The translations under genes and the position numbers were made by a program. The notes below the pieces were generated by a model. It did no database searches and was not told the DNA's origin. It saw only the letters and a program-made list of their open reading frames with translations. Shown one piece after another: positions 26,601 through 34,688 of a DNA stretch of 44,821 nt. The stretch is from Secundilactobacillus similis DSM 23365 = JCM 2765 (GTDB lineage: Bacteria > Bacillota > Bacilli > Lactobacillales > Lactobacillaceae), in the NCBI RefSeq assembly GCF_001311075.1, contig NZ_BBAD01000020.1, positions 1-44,821 of the forward strand. Reading direction: 5' to 3'. How positions within the stretch are numbered: position 1 is the stretch's first letter; each line of letters begins with the position of its first letter.

Positions 26601-27144
26601 AAGTAGCGCTCGATGTCGGGATCGAGGTAGGGCTTGGGTTTGTCATCGAAAGTCGATGGCTCGGCTGATTCGGGATATCGCTCGAAAAAGGCGTTCCATT
26701 TTTTAGGATGGAAGCGTAAGTCGTTGTAGGTTTCCTTATTTGGGTAAACGTGGGCAGCTGCAGCTGGGTGTTCGGCGAGCGCTTGCTCAAAGGCCATACT
26801 GTTGCCGAGGTAGTCGCCGGAAAAGTCATTTTCGTAGTGATCACGATCATCAACGTCGGAAAAGAGGCGCTCGATTGGCCGCTTCTGCGTCTTCAACAAG
26901 GAGAGCACTGCGCAATGTGCTTGCAGTAACCGTGCTCCGGAAAGTAGGGGCATTCGCAGTAGTCGTTTTGGCCAGTAAAGCTGACGGTCACGCCGTAGTC
27001 GTAGGTGCCATAAACGGTGGCGTTCACCTCTTGCTGTACATTATCGATGTAATCAATATCCAAGTCGCCTTCACGCGCGATTTCACGCCCGCGGGCTAGG
27101 ATCTTATTGGGAATGTCACGGTTATTCAAATTGACAGCCTCCAT
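23694..27144 (-). pseudogene. SWIM zinc-finger/SNF2 family helicase, split by two frameshifts
   Basis: Three overlapping reading frames form one protein of about 1,145 residues. The first (27144-26893) has the SWIM motif CECPYFPEHGYCKHIA (CxC...CxH). The second (26953-24191) carries the SNF2 N-terminal lobe: ADEMGLGKTLQMI (Walker A), LVLDEAQFVKN (DEAQ), ALSGTPIENR. The third (24233-23694) carries the helicase C lobe: LIFSQFTSML, LISLKAGGTGLNLTGADMVI, ARAHRIGQ. One lost base in GG at about 26911 and one in an A run at about 24242 account for both breaks. The protein is an ATP-dependent DNA translocase; role in lactobacilli unknown. If the shifts are real, it is inactivated. Confidence 0.85.
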
Positions 27145-27239
27145 TTATGTCGTTCAAAATTTTGCGTGATTCCATTATACCAAGTTTTAGGGGGAAAGGT
27201 CTAAGCATCAATTTATCAGGATAATTGGTGAAATGCCGC

Positions 27240-27377
27240 AATGTCATGGTAAAATGGGAAAAACAGGCGTTGCGAGTCGGTTGGACTGGCTTTAAAATAT
27301 AAGCTAGTTTAAATTAACCGATAAGGACGCAGAGCGAGTCACTACTTAAGAGATGATTAGTCTAGGAGGACATCAAC
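27240..27377 (+). promoter_or_regulatory. Structured 5' leader of the pRiA4b ORF-3-like gene
   Basis: A TGGTAAAAT extended -10 (27248-27256) is followed by a nested hairpin of three helices: GCGTT/GACGC (27267-27271 with 27326-27330), TCGGTT/AACCGA (27277-27282 with 27316-27321), ACTGGCTT/AAGCTAGT (27285-27292 with 27301-27308). GCGAGTC occurs twice, at 27272 and 27334. No known riboswitch class was matched with confidence. Confidence 0.45.
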
Positions 27378-27914
27378 GTGGATCAAGGAAAGGTACTTCA
27401 ACTTAAAATTACACTAACGGACGCAGCCGACAAGCCAGTTTGGCGCGAAATTCTGGTGCCGGATACGGTGCGGTATGACCAATTACACGCCATTATCCAG
27501 GTGTTATTTGACTGGCAAAATGCCCACTTGCACTCATTCCGCCCAAGTACGGACGATAACGTGGAATACGGCATCGTGATGGCCGACGATGATTTCGGCA
27601 TGGTGGAAACCAAGCCAGAGGGCGAATTCGCGGCACTTCCTGATTTGAAAAAGGGCCCAGTGACGTACACCTACGATTTCGGCGATGACTGGCGACACGT
27701 CATCGAATTAGAAGAGACGCTGAACTACGACAAAGTCGTTGCAGCGGGTCACCAACAACTCCCAATCAGCATCAACGGCGAGGGCGATGCCCCAGCGGAA
27801 GACTCACGAATGGCGGATCCAGCAGAACTGGCAGCGGCTGGGATTACTGGGACGGCTTATGATGAGAAGAAGATTAATGCGCAGTTGATGAAGTTGATGA
27901 GTTGGTGGAATTAG
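27378..27914 (+). CDS. Plasmid pRiA4b ORF-3 family protein
   Basis: 178 residues from a GTG start (CTAGGAGGACATCAAC before it). It matches the PRiA4_ORF3-like fold: N-terminal QLKITLTDAADKPVWREILVP, then the signature YDQLHAIIQVLFDWQNAHLHSF at about 34-55, and TYTYDFGDDWRHVIELEE at about 94-111. Despite the name it is common on chromosomes and its function is unknown. It has a structured leader and ends 4 bases before a very long inverted repeat. Confidence 0.88.
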   Translation: MDQGKVLQLKITLTDAADKPVWREILVPDTVRYDQLHAIIQVLFDWQNAHLHSFRPSTDDNVEYGIVMADDDFGMVETKPEGEFAALPDLKKGPVTYTYDFGDDWRHVIELEETLNYDKVVAAGHQQLPISINGEGDAPAEDSRMADPAELAAAGITGTAYDEKKINAQLMKLMSWWN

Positions 27915-27917
27915 AGA

Positions 27918-28032
27918 GCGCAAAAATAGGCGTTTAGAAGATGGAGTATAAGGGCGACCCAAGCAAACCTACCGGTTTTTGGTAGGTTTGCTTGGGTCGC
28001 CCTTATATGCAATCTTCTGCCTATTTTTGCGC
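27918..28032. repeat. Very long inverted repeat, probable terminator
   Basis: The arms span about 55 bases each. From the loop (GGTTTTT, 27974-27980) outwards there is a 27-base perfect stem, a 4x4 internal loop, a 7-base stem, a 4-base bulge, and a 14-base stem (GCGCAAAAATAGGC). It starts four bases after the stop codon. There is no T run directly after the full stem. It may be a terminator or a mobile-element-like palindrome. Confidence 0.75.
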
Positions 28033-28328
28033 ATTTCGGCGTGGTGGCCTAAAAACACTAACGCTGACAAACTTCAAAATAGAAACGATTATCCAGAACG
28101 AAAAGAGTCACCAAAGCGCCGAAACAAACGTCGCCAACACCACTCAATCATAGTGTCGCCAAACCAGTCACCTTTATAATATAACCATCCATTAACATGC
28201 ACTACCCAAAAAAACAACACTTCCCCCGTACCATCCCAATTCCCCAACCTCAAGCCAACATCATTGACACCACCCACATACCGAGCATAATAGGGGCCAC
28301 ATTCAACCGAGAAAGGTGGTATCCCACT
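28033..28328 (+). promoter_or_regulatory. A/C-rich leader of the glycosyltransferase gene
   Basis: A TATAAT at 28175-28180 could start a transcript with a leader of about 145 bases. Hand count of 28181-28280 gives about 41 C against 4 G, so the RNA would be unstructured and C-rich. No supported gene; two small reading frames here were rejected. Confidence 0.4.
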
Positions 28329-29026
28329 ATGACAACCTTAACGTTAGTCGTCCCAGTGCATAACTTGGCGCTTACCTCCCAGAAACGTTAGCCACGCTCG
28401 AACAGCAAACCGCGCCCTTTGAACTTTGGTTAATTGATGATGCGTCAACGGATGATTCAGCAGACCAGCTACGTCAGTTTGCAGCTAGTCGGTCTGAGAC
28501 GCACGTTGCGGTATTTCCCAACCACCGTGGCGTTTCGGCGGCCCGGAACTATGGCATTCAGCACGCAACTGGTGATGTTGTGGCGTTTGCGGATGGTGAT
28601 GATCAACTACATCCTGATTACGTGAAGACGTTGTTGGATGGCTTTCGGCCGGGTGTTGTGGCCGTCACGGTGGGTTACCGCTGGTGGCACGTGCCAATCA
28701 GCAAAGAAAACCACTACGAACGGCTGACGCAACGCGAAATGTTTACGCAGGTTAGCCACCGTGGCACCGAAGTCGGTGGCTACGTTTGGAATAAGGCCTA
28801 TTCGTTAGACGCAATTCGACAAGCTGACCTTGAGTTTGATGAGTCACTGTCGATTGCCGAGGATTACCTGTTTACGGCTCAGTTTGTGGCACGGACGCGG
28901 GGGACGTATTTGTACAACCCGGTTCTGCGATACACGAAGGTCAATCGCCCGGATAGTACGATTCATACGCGACGGATGCAGGAACGGCAGATTGAGGCCG
29001 AGTCTTTGATGAAATTTATCGGTTAG
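28329..29026 (+). pseudogene. Family 2 glycosyltransferase, frameshifted
   Basis: The ATG at 28329 (AAAGGTGG upstream) begins TTLTLVVPVHN, the GT-A fold first strand, but the frame stops after about 20 codons. One lost G at 28367 gives NLGAYLPETLATLEQQTAP, then LWLIDDASTDDSADQL, HRGVSAARNYGIQHATGD, and the DxD-like FADGDDQLHPDYV. The restored product is about 232 residues with C-terminal VEDYLF-type SIAEDYLFTAQFV. Such enzymes transfer sugars from nucleotide donors; acceptor unknown. No partner glycan genes lie beside it. Confidence 0.78.
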
Positions 29027-29060
29027 GAAAGACGATTTAAATTTGCGCTACCGTGAATTG

Positions 29061-29086
29061 CTCAGCTTGACTATAATAAAGCTGAG
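29061..29086. promoter_or_regulatory. Palindrome embracing the -10 of the YjbR-family gene
   Basis: CTCAGCTT (29061-29068) and AAGCTGAG (29079-29086) flank a TATAAT at 29072-29077. A repressor bound here would cover the promoter. It could also form an RNA hairpin abutting the ribosome binding site. Confidence 0.5.
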
Positions 29087-29095
29087 GTGAGCGAG

Positions 29096-29446
29096 ATGAC
29101 TAGGGACGAGCTAATTGCGTATTGTGAAAATGAATATAACATGGAAGCTGATCGACCGTTCAAACACTATCCGGACTACGTGGCACTGCGCCATCCAAAT
29201 GGCAAATGGTTCGGCCTGATTATGAACGTTCCAGCGGATAAATTAGGACTTCCCGGAATGGCAGAGATTGAGATTGCCGACTTCAAGGTAGAACCGGAAC
29301 TAAATTCGATTCTGCAAGTGCAACCGAATTTTCTACCCGGTTATCATATGTCAAAGGTCCACTGGATCACGGCGATTTTGGAGCGGTTTGAGTCCGTGGC
29401 TGAGCTGGCGGATTTGATTGAGGGAAGTTATGAGGCGACGCAGTAA
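29096..29446 (+). CDS. MmcQ/YjbR family protein
   Basis: 116 residues from the ATG at 29096 (GAGGTGA upstream). Typical YjbR layout: ELIAYCENEYNMEADRPFKHYPDYVALRHPNGKWFGLIM, then the C-terminal PGYHMSKVHWITAIL, the most conserved segment. The family has a double-wing CyaY-like DNA-binding fold with poorly known function. The start lies about 20 bases from a -10 inside a palindrome, so the mRNA leader would be very short. Confidence 0.87.
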   Translation: MTRDELIAYCENEYNMEADRPFKHYPDYVALRHPNGKWFGLIMNVPADKLGLPGMAEIEIADFKVEPELNSILQVQPNFLPGYHMSKVHWITAILERFESVAELADLIEGSYEATQ

Positions 29447-29476
29447 CGGTCATTGATGCATTTTCCCACGTTATTA

Positions 29477-29492
29477 TGTTTCACGTGAAACA
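29477..29492. other. parS: parS chromosome partitioning site
   Basis: TGTTTCACGTGAAACA matches the ParB/Spo0J-binding parS consensus of Firmicutes and is a perfect palindrome, extended to 18 bases by flanking A and T. ParB loads here and spreads, supporting origin segregation and SMC loading. A second identical copy is at 34659. Confidence 0.88.
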
Positions 29493-29511
29493 TCCTAGGA
29501 GGTTGTTAGCA

Positions 29512-29613
29512 ATGGCTCAGTTACCAACGGTCATTGATCAGATGGCTTCACAAGAGTTAGCGAAGAAGTAAGAAGCTAAATTGATAAAACAGTACCATGA
29601 GTTGAAAAAATAA
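29512..29613 (+). other. Short reading frame with internal stop, between parS and a terminator
   Basis: CTAGGAGG is followed by ATGGCTCAG: 19 codons (MAQLPTVIDQMASQELAKK), a TAA at 29569, then 13 more in-frame codons ending KQYHELKK and a stop. A strong ribosome binding site and terminator suggest a small expressed gene, possibly damaged. No family recognised. Confidence 0.35.
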
Positions 29614-29655
29614 AAAGAAGTTCATCCATGATGTTGTCATGGGTGAACTTCTTTT
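29612..29655. terminator. Bidirectional terminator
   Basis: AAAAGAAGTTCATCCATGA and TCATGGGTGAACTTCTTTT arms with a TGTTG loop. Closes the short frame and perhaps the convergent aldo/keto reductase operon. Confidence 0.85.
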
Positions 29656-29742
29656 GTGCTATACATCAATTAAAAGCGATTGAGATGCGTCCTTGTTGGG
29701 AGGGTGGACTAGTCCGACCTATTTTCCGCCTTGACGATTGGT

Positions 29743-30693
29743 CTACATTGGGTGTTCCCAGCCACCGCGAGTATCAACTTGAGCAGCGTCGGCAAGTTGC
29801 TCTAGCGTTTCAATTTGCTTGTCAGATAAGGTGATCTTTAGTGCGCGCATCTCGGAATCAATATATTCTGGTTTGGTGATACCAATGATTGGCGTTGTAC
29901 CTTTTGCGATTGCCCATGCGGTTGCGACTTCGGCAGCAGTTGCACCTTGTGAGTTACCGATTTTTCCAAGCTCAGCAGTTAGGGTTGCTAGTTCTGGTAA
30001 GATTGGGTTGTAGATTGCGGCACGATCAGAGCCAGCAGGTAGCGGATTTTCTGGGTTGTATTTGCCGGTCAATGCACCTTGTTCTAAGACCATGTAGGCA
30101 AAAAATTGGATGCCATTTTCACGGCAATACTCTAAAATGCCGGCTTGTTCAGATGAACGATACAGTAAGGAGTAGTGATTTTGAACGGCTTCAACTCGAA
30201 AACCTGCTTCATTGAGAATCTCATTAGCCTGTTTGATTTCATCGATATTATGGTTTGATACGCCGACATGCTTAATCTTCCCAGCTTGTAATAGTGGAAT
30301 CAGTTGTGGTGTCCACTTGGCAACATCTGCAGGATTGTGAATCCAATATAAGTCGATGTAGTCTGTGCCGAGTCGGTCCAAACTGTCTTCTAACATATCG
30401 GCAACAGGAGTTGTGCTTGTACTGGCAATTTGTGGCGTAAATTTAGTTGAAAGCTGGTACTCAGAGCGACTGTGAGTCGCCAGAAGCTTTCCCAAGACAG
30501 CTTCCGAGTGACCCATACCGTAAACAGCGGCGGTGTCCCATAAAGTTAACCCATTATCAATAGCGTTATCAACGACTTCTTGTAGATCAGTTTGGGTCAT
30601 TGTACTACCAAAATAGCCATTACCCGTTTGACCGTTATCACCCCAAGCCCACGTGCCTAGAGCGATTTTCGGTGTTTTTAAAATTTTAGTCAT
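29743..30693 (-). CDS. Aldo/keto reductase, last gene of a four-gene redox operon
   Basis: 316 residues from the ATG at 30693, chosen for the GGAGGAAAAC in front. Catalytic tetrad: Asp and Tyr in LWDTAAVYGMGHSE, Lys in LSTKFTPQ, His in YWIHNPADV. It belongs to the longer class like the gene at 1610. It ends a minus-strand unit: acetyltransferase, SDR, NmrA-like protein, aldo/keto reductase, with gaps of 16, 17 and 33 bases. Divergent LysR gene at 32811 is the likely regulator. Substrate unknown. Confidence 0.92.
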   Translation of the reverse strand: MTKILKTPKIALGTWAWGDNGQTGNGYFGSTMTQTDLQEVVDNAIDNGLTLWDTAAVYGMGHSEAVLGKLLATHSRSEYQLSTKFTPQIASTSTTPVADMLEDSLDRLGTDYIDLYWIHNPADVAKWTPQLIPLLQAGKIKHVGVSNHNIDEIKQANEILNEAGFRVEAVQNHYSLLYRSSEQAGILEYCRENGIQFFAYMVLEQGALTGKYNPENPLPAGSDRAAIYNPILPELATLTAELGKIGNSQGATAAEVATAWAIAKGTTPIIGITKPEYIDSEMRALKITLSDKQIETLEQLADAAQVDTRGGWEHPM

Positions 30694-30726
30694 GTTTTCC
30701 TCCATTAAGTTGTATTTTGGTTTGCG

Positions 30727-31371
30727 TTACATCCAAGCGGGTTGGTCGCCATCGGTGTTTGGTTTGTTCAACCCGATACTGTCATTTGGATATAAAGCGG
30801 GTGCTTTGATTAATTTCACGATGAAATCGGCAACACTTTGTCGAGAAACTTCTGTCCCTTTGAATGGCTCGTTGGCTTCAGTGGTCTCGTAGGCAATTTC
30901 GTCTTGATTGGTCAACCAAGCAGGGCGGATTTGGGTGGTATTGATTTCATTGTGGTCATTTAGAATTCTGTCGGATTCACGGAAGCCTGGCAGGTAGGCA
31001 CCGATTGCTTGTTCATTCCATTCACCGAACTTACCCGGAACTTCATGAAGAGCACCAAGAGCGCTATAAAAGATGAGGCGTGAGACTTTGGCCGCAGTCA
31101 TTGCGGCAATCAGCGCCTTCGTGTATGTCGCTAGAGCCGTTCCGCCGAGATTAGAATAGATAATATCAATATCTGTCATTGCAGCGGTCATAGCATTTAC
31201 GTCAGTCGCATCACCGTCGATAATGGTCACGCGATCATTGTTTTCATATTGTGATAACCGCTTTGCATTTCGTAAATACAGGGTTAAATCATCGGCGGTT
31301 TCATTCAAAAGCCGATCAATTACAATCTTTGCAGTGGCGCCATTTGCACCGAGAATTAAAACTTTAGTCAT
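30727..31371 (-). CDS. NmrA-like NAD(P)-binding protein
   Basis: 214 residues. The Rossmann motif is ILGANGATAKIVIDRLL at about 6-22; a second conserved segment is LIFYSALGALHEVPG at about 98-112. The family (atypical SDR, NmrA/YwnB-like) binds NAD(P) and includes redox sensors and reductases lacking a canonical YxxxK. Third gene of the operon. The C-terminus (SVADFIVKLIKAPALYPNDS) is closely like a fragment at 4219, suggesting duplication. Confidence 0.88.
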   Translation of the reverse strand: MTKVLILGANGATAKIVIDRLLNETADDLTLYLRNAKRLSQYENNDRVTIIDGDATDVNAMTAAMTDIDIIYSNLGGTALATYTKALIAAMTAAKVSRLIFYSALGALHEVPGKFGEWNEQAIGAYLPGFRESDRILNDHNEINTTQIRPAWLTNQDEIAYETTEANEPFKGTEVSRQSVADFIVKLIKAPALYPNDSIGLNKPNTDGDQPAWM

Positions 31372-31388
31372 TTATTAAACCTCCTAGA

Positions 31389-32131
31389 TTACCAAGGTTG
31401 GTCAGTTGGGCCAACGGTAAATTCACTGACGTTGGTATCGGCTGGCATGTCGATCACAAACGAGACGACTTTTGCGACCCGGTCAGCACTGATTTCGTAA
31501 TGGTCATACATCTGTTGCGCACCTTGAGCGGCATCTTGATCGGTGATGGTACTCAACAGTTCGGTCTTAATGGCGGCAGGGTAAATGGTGGCCGTCCGAA
31601 TGTGGGAGCCTTCTTCAGCGGCCTCCATCCGTAAGACTTCCATCAAGTCACGCACAGCCCACTTGGTTGCGCCGTAAACCGCACCGCCGGGGTAGGCTTG
31701 AGACCAGCAACGGAACTGGTAGCAACGAAGTGACCGGCTTTTTGTGCTTTAAAGGTTGGCAGAGCAGCGGCGATGCCGTTCAACACGCCCTTGATATTGA
31801 CGTCGATCATTTTGTCCCATTCACCGACGTGCAGTTTAGACATCGGTGCAACGGGCATCAAACCAGCGTTGAGAAACATCACGTCGATCCCGCCAAATGC
31901 ATCCTTGGCTAATTGAACGAGGTTTTCGTTATCTTCGGGACGCACAACGTCGGTCACGCGGTAAACGGCCTGCCCACCAGCGTCGATAATTTCGGTTGCG
32001 AGGGCTTGAAGCTTTTCTTCACGGCGGGCACCAAGGACGACTTTGGCACCTTGGCTGGCGAGTAACTTAGCAGTTTCGGCACCAATACCGCTAGAAGCAC
32101 CGGTAATGACAACAACTTTATCTTTGATCAT
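31389..32131 (-). pseudogene. SDR family oxidoreductase, frameshifted
   Basis: The ATG at 32131 (TAGGAGGAATTCAATT before it) begins MIKDKVVVITGASSGIGAET. NAG appears in VMFLNAGLMPVAP and the catalytic Ser in VATSSVAGLK. The frame then derails. One extra G at about 31696 restores AYPGGAVYGATKWAVRDLME, with the catalytic YGATK, and a normal C-terminus ending EFTVGPTDQPW. The restored length is about 247, normal for classical SDRs. Second gene of the LysR-linked operon. Intact if the shift is a sequencing error. Confidence 0.82.
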
Positions 32132-32147
32132 AATTGAATTCCTCCTA

Positions 32148-32705
32148 CTAGTGGGTGTGAACGGGGCGGATAACTTTGGCTGGTACGCCGGCGACCATGG
32201 TGTTGGCCGGGACGTCCTTGGTGACAACGGCCCCGGCAGCCACGATAGCATTTTCGCCAACGGTAACGCCGGGAACCACCGTCACGTTTGCGCCGAGCCA
32301 AGCGCCGCGACAGATACGGACTGATTTGAGAACGAGGTCGCGACGGTGCGCGGGTATCTCGTTATGGTTAACGGAAATGAGGGTGACGCGGGGGCCAAGG
32401 AGCACGTTGTCTTCAATCGTGATGCCGCCGAGATCGACGAAGAAGTTCTCACGGTTGATGAAGACGTGGTCACCAATGGTGGTGTGGCGCTCGAAGTCGG
32501 TTTGAAAGGGTGGGTTAATGACGCTGGTTTCGGGAAGCTCAGTTCCTAAAATCGTGGCGAGTTGCGCCCGTCGTTCAGTATCAGTAGTTGCTTGATTAAG
32601 GGCAATCAAGTGATTGCTGGTTTCGGCAACAACGGCATCAACGGTTCGAGCGGTTTCACCGGACCAACTGATGGGTCCAGCATTGATTAAGGTTTCTAAA
32701 TTCAC
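32148..32705 (-). CDS. Hexapeptide-repeat O-acetyltransferase (maltose/galactoside type)
   Basis: 185 residues from a GTG start (GGAGGTCACCAC before it). Residues 60-175 form a left-handed beta helix of hexapeptide repeats: [41 protein letters not shown] carries the catalytic His of NHN/NHE type, and ending [37 protein letters not shown] is typical. Acetyl-CoA-dependent sugar or xenobiotic acetyltransferase. First gene of the operon, divergent from LysR. Confidence 0.9.
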   Translation of the reverse strand: MNLETLINAGPISWSGETARTVDAVVAETSNHLIALNQATTDTERRAQLATILGTELPETSVINPPFQTDFERHTTIGDHVFINRENFFVDLGGITIEDNVLLGPRVTLISVNHNEIPAHRRDLVLKSVRICRGAWLGANVTVVPGVTVGENAIVAAGAVVTKDVPANTMVAGVPAKVIRPVHTH

Positions 32706-32741
32706 GTGGTGACCTCCTTTTGATGAGTTAATCTTATGTCG

Positions 32742-32782
32742 ATTAGATTAATATGTCTAATACCTAATCGCGATGGTATACT
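32742..32782 (+). promoter_or_regulatory. LysR box and promoter between LysR and the redox operon
   Basis: ATTAGA-N8-TCTAAT (32742-32761) is a T-N11-A-type inverted repeat. It overlaps the -35 area of a TATACT -10 (32777-32782) for the LysR gene and lies upstream of the divergent operon, the classical autoregulatory position. Confidence 0.6.
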
Positions 32783-32810
32783 ATGCTTAAAATGAATAGA
32801 AGGTGAGCGA

Positions 32811-33692
32811 ATGGAACTGCGAGTTTTACGGTATTTTTTGATGGTGGTTAACGAACGTAATATCTCACGGGCTGCCGAAAAGTTGCATGTGTCACAACCG
32901 ACGATTTCACGCCAACTGAAAGATTTGGAAGATGAATTAGGCGTGACGTTGTTTGACCGCGGTAGCCGGAGTATTGATTTAACTGAGGCTGGGACGTATT
33001 TTGCCGATCAAGCCCGCCAAATCGTGGTGCTGGCGGATAAGACGGTGGCCAACGTTAAGCAGACGCAAGAGTTAACCGGTCGAATCTTGATTGGCAGTGC
33101 TGAGGCGCCCATGATGGTGACCGTTGCCAAGGCCATTAACGCTTTAGCGCAAGTGGCACCGAAAGTTCAGGTGGGCATCCATAGTACTGATGCCAATGAT
33201 GTAAACCAACGGCTGCATGCCGGGGTCTTTGACTTTGGCGTCGTGATGGAACCAATCGCCAAGGACGAGGAGGACTTTATCAGTTTGCCGGGAACGACCG
33301 CTTGGGGCGTCCTCGTGCGGCAAGATTCAGCACTTGCACAAAAAAATAGCGTGACGGCAGCCGACCTCGCCAATCAGCGGTTGATCATGCCCCAGCAACA
33401 CGGTAGCATCGATTATCTGGCTGACTGGATCGGCACCAGCGATTTAAAATTAAACGTGGCCGCAACCTATAACTTGCTCTACAACGCCTCGATCATGGTT
33501 GAAGCGGGAGTTGGCACGGCGTTGTGCTTAGATGGCATCATTAACACGGCCAATACCGATTTACGGTTTGTGCCGTTAGCGCCGCGACTGGAAGCCCACT
33601 CGAGTTTGATTTGGCCACAACACCGACCGTTATCACCGGCGGCAACAGCATTCCTAAACGTAATGCGGGAAGTGTTGCCAGAACATTATTGA
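32811..33692 (+). CDS. LysR family regulator of the divergent redox operon
   Basis: 293 residues. N-terminal HTH: LMVVNERNISRAAEKLHVSQPTISRQLKDLEDELGVTLF at about 10-48. The remaining part is a periplasmic-binding-like effector domain. An inverted repeat with the T-N11-A form sits in the intergenic region shared with the acetyltransferase-SDR-NmrA-AKR operon, so it probably regulates that operon. Its last 7 bases overlap the end of the convergent aldo/keto reductase gene. AAGGTGAGCGA ribosome binding site. Confidence 0.92.
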   Translation: MELRVLRYFLMVVNERNISRAAEKLHVSQPTISRQLKDLEDELGVTLFDRGSRSIDLTEAGTYFADQARQIVVLADKTVANVKQTQELTGRILIGSAEAPMMVTVAKAINALAQVAPKVQVGIHSTDANDVNQRLHAGVFDFGVVMEPIAKDEEDFISLPGTTAWGVLVRQDSALAQKNSVTAADLANQRLIMPQQHGSIDYLADWIGTSDLKLNVAATYNLLYNASIMVEAGVGTALCLDGIINTANTDLRFVPLAPRLEAHSSLIWPQHRPLSPAATAFLNVMREVLPEHY

Positions 33693-34537
33693 ACGACCGA
33701 CATGTTGTGTAACCGATAAGCTTCCTGACAGGTTGCCACGTCTAAAATCAGTGGTTTACCGGTATCAAGGGTCGCGATGGTTGCCATATCGGTTTCGCTC
33801 AGGGTGAAATCATTGATGGCAAAATTTTGGCGAATTCGAGCTAAGTGGACGGATTTAGGAATCGCGATCGCGTTAATTTGCTGGAGCCAGCGGAGGCTGA
33901 CTTGAGCAGGGGCCTTACCGTACTGGTCACCGATGGCGGTTAACGTTGAGTCGGTGAAGAGGTCGTGCTGTCCTTCCGCAAAGGGCGCCCAGGCCATTGG
34001 GGCAATCCGGTATTTAGTCATTAAATCCCGTAACTCACGGCGTTGCGAGAAGACGTGCAATTCAATTTGGTTAACCGCTGGCACGATGTCGAAGGCTTCA
34101 ATCAGGTCAACTAACCGATCCGGCAAAAAGTTGCAGACCCCAATCGCGCGAATTTTACCCGCTCGGTACAGGTCCTGCATGGCCCGCCAACTACCGTAGT
34201 AATCGCCGTAGGGCATGTGAATGAGGTAGAGGTCGAGGTAGTCAGTCTGGAGGTTGTCGAGGGTCTTTTGAAAGGACGCCATCGTCTGGTCGTAACCGGT
34301 GTCTTGGATCCAGACCTTACTTGAGATGAAAATGTCGTGCCGATCGATGCCGCTTTTGGCGATGGCGTTGCCAACCGCGGTTTCGTTACCGTAAACGGCT
34401 GCCGTATCAATTAACCGGTAACCGGTTTGTAGTGCGTCAAGGACGCCCTGTTCGCACTGGGTGAGATCATCGATTTGGTAGACCCCGTAACCGAGTTGGG
34501 GCATGGTGATGCCGTTGTTGAGTTGTAATTGTTTCAT
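33686..34537 (-). CDS. Aldo/keto reductase (2,5-diketo-D-gluconate reductase type)
   Basis: 283 residues. MPQLGYGVYQIDD leads to Asp and Tyr in LIDTAAVYGNETAVG, Lys in ISSKVWIQDTGY, His in YLIHMPYGD, and cofactor contacts in IAIPKSVHLARIRQNFAI. Full length. The ATG has ACGGAGGC upstream. Its own promoter probably lies about 270 bases away, at 34817-34845, beyond a parS site and a structured element. Convergent with the LysR gene and overlapping it by 7 bases. Substrate unknown. Confidence 0.92.
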   Translation of the reverse strand: MKQLQLNNGITMPQLGYGVYQIDDLTQCEQGVLDALQTGYRLIDTAAVYGNETAVGNAIAKSGIDRHDIFISSKVWIQDTGYDQTMASFQKTLDNLQTDYLDLYLIHMPYGDYYGSWRAMQDLYRAGKIRAIGVCNFLPDRLVDLIEAFDIVPAVNQIELHVFSQRRELRDLMTKYRIAPMAWAPFAEGQHDLFTDSTLTAIGDQYGKAPAQVSLRWLQQINAIAIPKSVHLARIRQNFAINDFTLSETDMATIATLDTGKPLILDVATCQEAYRLHNMSVVQ

Positions 34538-34658
34538 TGTGTTAGCCTCCGTAAGTGGTTTTGTGATTAGCTTACGGGGAGCCGGTGAGAATGTCTAATG
34601 CTTATGTTGGTGAGTAAACTATGTGTTTTGGTTATGATGTATTTGAAAAACCGCAGAG

Positions 34659-34674
34659 TGTTTCACGTGAAACA
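34659..34674. other. parS: parS chromosome partitioning site, second copy
   Basis: TGTTTCACGTGAAACA, identical to the site at 29477 and extended to an 18-base palindrome by flanking G and C. It lies in the leader of the aldo/keto reductase gene. Confidence 0.88.
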
Positions 34675-34688
34675 CCACTCGCCCATAG

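Noticed and set aside
27325..27345. GGACGCAGAGC resembling part of a cyclic di-GMP-I (GEMM) riboswitch
   Set aside because: The other conserved blocks and the GAAA tetraloop/receptor are missing; the match is short.
28033..28277. Small frames on both strands between the long inverted repeat and the glycosyltransferase
   Set aside because: No ribosome binding sites, biased composition explains the open frames, and one overlaps the hairpin.
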